Origin: Candidatus Rokuibacteriota bacterium
GTDB taxonomy: Bacteria; Methylomirabilota; Methylomirabilia; Rokubacteriales; CSP1-6
Reading direction: 5' to 3'
NCBI GenBank assembly: GCA_030647435.1
Contig: JAUSJX010000056.1
Span: 1 to 64,000, forward strand
DNA: 64,000 nucleotides
Part shown: in pieces, positions 63,019 to 64,000 of the stretch
How the letters are laid out: the number at the start of each line of letters is the position of its first letter
Position numbering within the stretch: the first letter of the stretch is position 1
Notes under the pieces: generated by a model
The model's input: only the letters and a program-made list of their open reading frames with translations
What the model was told of the DNA's origin: nothing
Database searches by the model: none
Translations under genes and position numbers: made by a program

Positions 63019-64000
63019 TGGGAGGGGCCCTTGGGGGAGACGCCCTTGCCGGCGAGGGCGCAGAGCTCGGCGGCCAGCGCGGCGATCGGCACGCGCCTCT
63101 GCTCTCCCGTCTTCATCTCGCGCAGCACCGCCTCCCCGGCCGCCAGCTCGTTCTCCCCCGCGATCACCGCGTAGGCGACGCCGAGCTTGTTGGCCCGCTC
63201 GAGCTCGCGCGGCAGCTTGCGGGCGCCATAGCCCAGCTCGGCGGCCACCCCGCCCTGGCGGACCGCGCGCGCGACGGGCATCAGGCGCTGGAGCGCCAAG
63301 TCTCCCAGCGGCACCAGGAGTACGAACGGGCGCGAGACCGCCTCCGCGTCGCCCAGGAGAAGGACCACCCGCTCGAGGCCTATGGCGAAGCCGATGCCGG
63401 GGTCGGCGGGGCCGCCCAGGCGCTCGATCAGGCCGTCGTAGCGCCCGCCGCCCGCGACCGCGTCCTGGGCGCCGAGGTCCGCGGTCTTCACCTCGAACGT
63501 GGTGCGCACGTAGTAGTCGAGGCCGCGCACGAGGCGCGGCGTGACCGTATAGACCTGCCCCATGACGTCGAGGTAGCCGCGCACGCTCTCGAAGTGCTTC
63601 GCGGCCTCGGGCGAGAGCGAGTCGAGGATGGACGGCGCCTTCTCGACGACGGGCTGGCAGTCGGGCACCTTGCAGTCCAGCACGCGGAGCGGGTTGCGTC
63701 CGAGCCGGGCCTGGCATTCCCCGCAGAGCGCCGCGGCGTGGGGCCGGAGGTAGTCCACGAGCCGGGCGATATACGCCTCGCGATCCCCGGCGTCGCCGAT
63801 GGAGTTGACGTGCAGCGCCAAGCGGGAGCCTAAGCCCAGCGCGAGGAAGAAGTCCATCAGCATGCAGATGACCTCGGCGTCCACCGCCGGGTTGACCTCG
63901 CCGAGCGCCTCGACGTTGGCCTGGTGGAACTGCCGGTAGCGCCCCGCCTGCGGCCGCTCGTAGCGGAACATGGGGCCGGCCGTGTAGAGGCGTACGGGCT
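63015..64000 (-). CDS. hisS: Histidyl-tRNA synthetase (partial, 5' end beyond window)
   Basis: At least 328 C-terminal residues; the frame continues to the window edge. Motif 2 YTAGPMFRYERPQAGRYRQF (two parts around residue 10 of the visible sequence), histidine A motif GLDYYVRTTFE, motif 3 GIGFAIGLERV and the C-terminal anticodon-binding domain. hisS-aspS-phoH-ybeY-era-recO are all overlapping or closely spaced, so probably one transcript. Confidence 0.97.
   Translation of the reverse strand, partial: PVRLYTAGPMFRYERPQAGRYRQFHQANVEALGEVNPAVDAEVICMLMDFFLALGLGSRLALHVNSIGDAGDREAYIARLVDYLRPHAAALCGECQARLGRNPLRVLDCKVPDCQPVVEKAPSILDSLSPEAAKHFESVRGYLDVMGQVYTVTPRLVRGLDYYVRTTFEVKTADLGAQDAVAGGGRYDGLIERLGGPADPGIGFAIGLERVVLLLGDAEAVSRPFVLLVPLGDLALQRLMPVARAVRQGGVAAELGYGARKLPRELERANKLGVAYAVIAGENELAAGEAVLREMKTGEQRRVPIAALAAELCALAGKGVSPKGPSQ

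Overview
This is a GC-rich bacterial chromosome segment that is almost entirely housekeeping in content, with most genes on the minus strand and many 1-4 nt start/stop overlaps (ATGA, GTGA, TGATG). It has a complete rrn operon, a selenocysteine insertion cluster, an indirect Asn/Gln-tRNA pathway (GatCAB plus an AspRS with a non-discriminating signature), F420/flavin-type enzymes and many membrane or periplasmic proteins. My best guess is an uncultured Rokubacteria/Methylomirabilota-like organism, from overall gene style and the 16S as read by eye; no database search was possible, so treat this as tentative. I see no phage, transposase, CRISPR or plasmid signature.

Layout. 0.3-2.7 kb: a divergent oxidoreductase module (LLM flavin enzyme plus an alpha/beta hydrolase without its serine nucleophile, facing a PPOX-fold protein). 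2.75-4.5 kb: thiC under a sigma70 promoter and TPP riboswitch. 4.6-7.7 kb: a peptide-type substrate-binding protein, a UroD/MtaA-family protein and a small secreted protein. 7.8-11.5 kb: tsaD and an NtrB/NtrC-like pair. 11.6-16.6 kb: ftsE-ftsX-envC-like-ctpA-divergent polysaccharide deacetylase. 16.7-19.9 kb: gatCAB. 20-25.7 kb: pcrA/uvrD, glmS, glmU. 25.9-30.2 kb: ileS-lspA-rluD. 30.2-35.7 kb: ROK kinase, two GT-C membrane glycosyltransferases and two paralogous DUF4124/retropepsin-like proteases.

35.7-40.8 kb is the most distinctive region. tRNA-Sec, with a plausible own promoter, is followed on the same strand by a DUF3105 protein, a lipoprotein, a 95-residue unknown protein, selA and selB with almost no gaps, then tatA behind its own promoter. 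No selenoprotein was found in the window. 40.8-47.4 kb: a five-heme cytochrome, a MoaD/ThiS-like protein ending in GGA, an MltD-like transglycosylase, a strongly expressed-looking Lys/Asp-repeat secreted protein, Pit/DUF47 phosphate transport, YacG and a site-2 protease. 47.4-52.8 kb: 16S-tRNA-Ile-tRNA-Ala-23S-5S with promoter, boxA, processing stems and terminator. 52.8-64 kb: tyrS, PBP1A, glyS, recO-era-ybeY-phoH-aspS-hisS (hisS is cut by the window edge).

Superimposed on the genes are short repeats: GC-rich palindromes at four sites (two reach into the 3' ends of recO and phoH), a 46-bp element in at least five copies, a 123-bp cruciform, a 60-bp tandem duplication and several small in-frame repeats. 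Several genes (yacG most clearly, then mrcA) appear to be read from leaderless transcripts.
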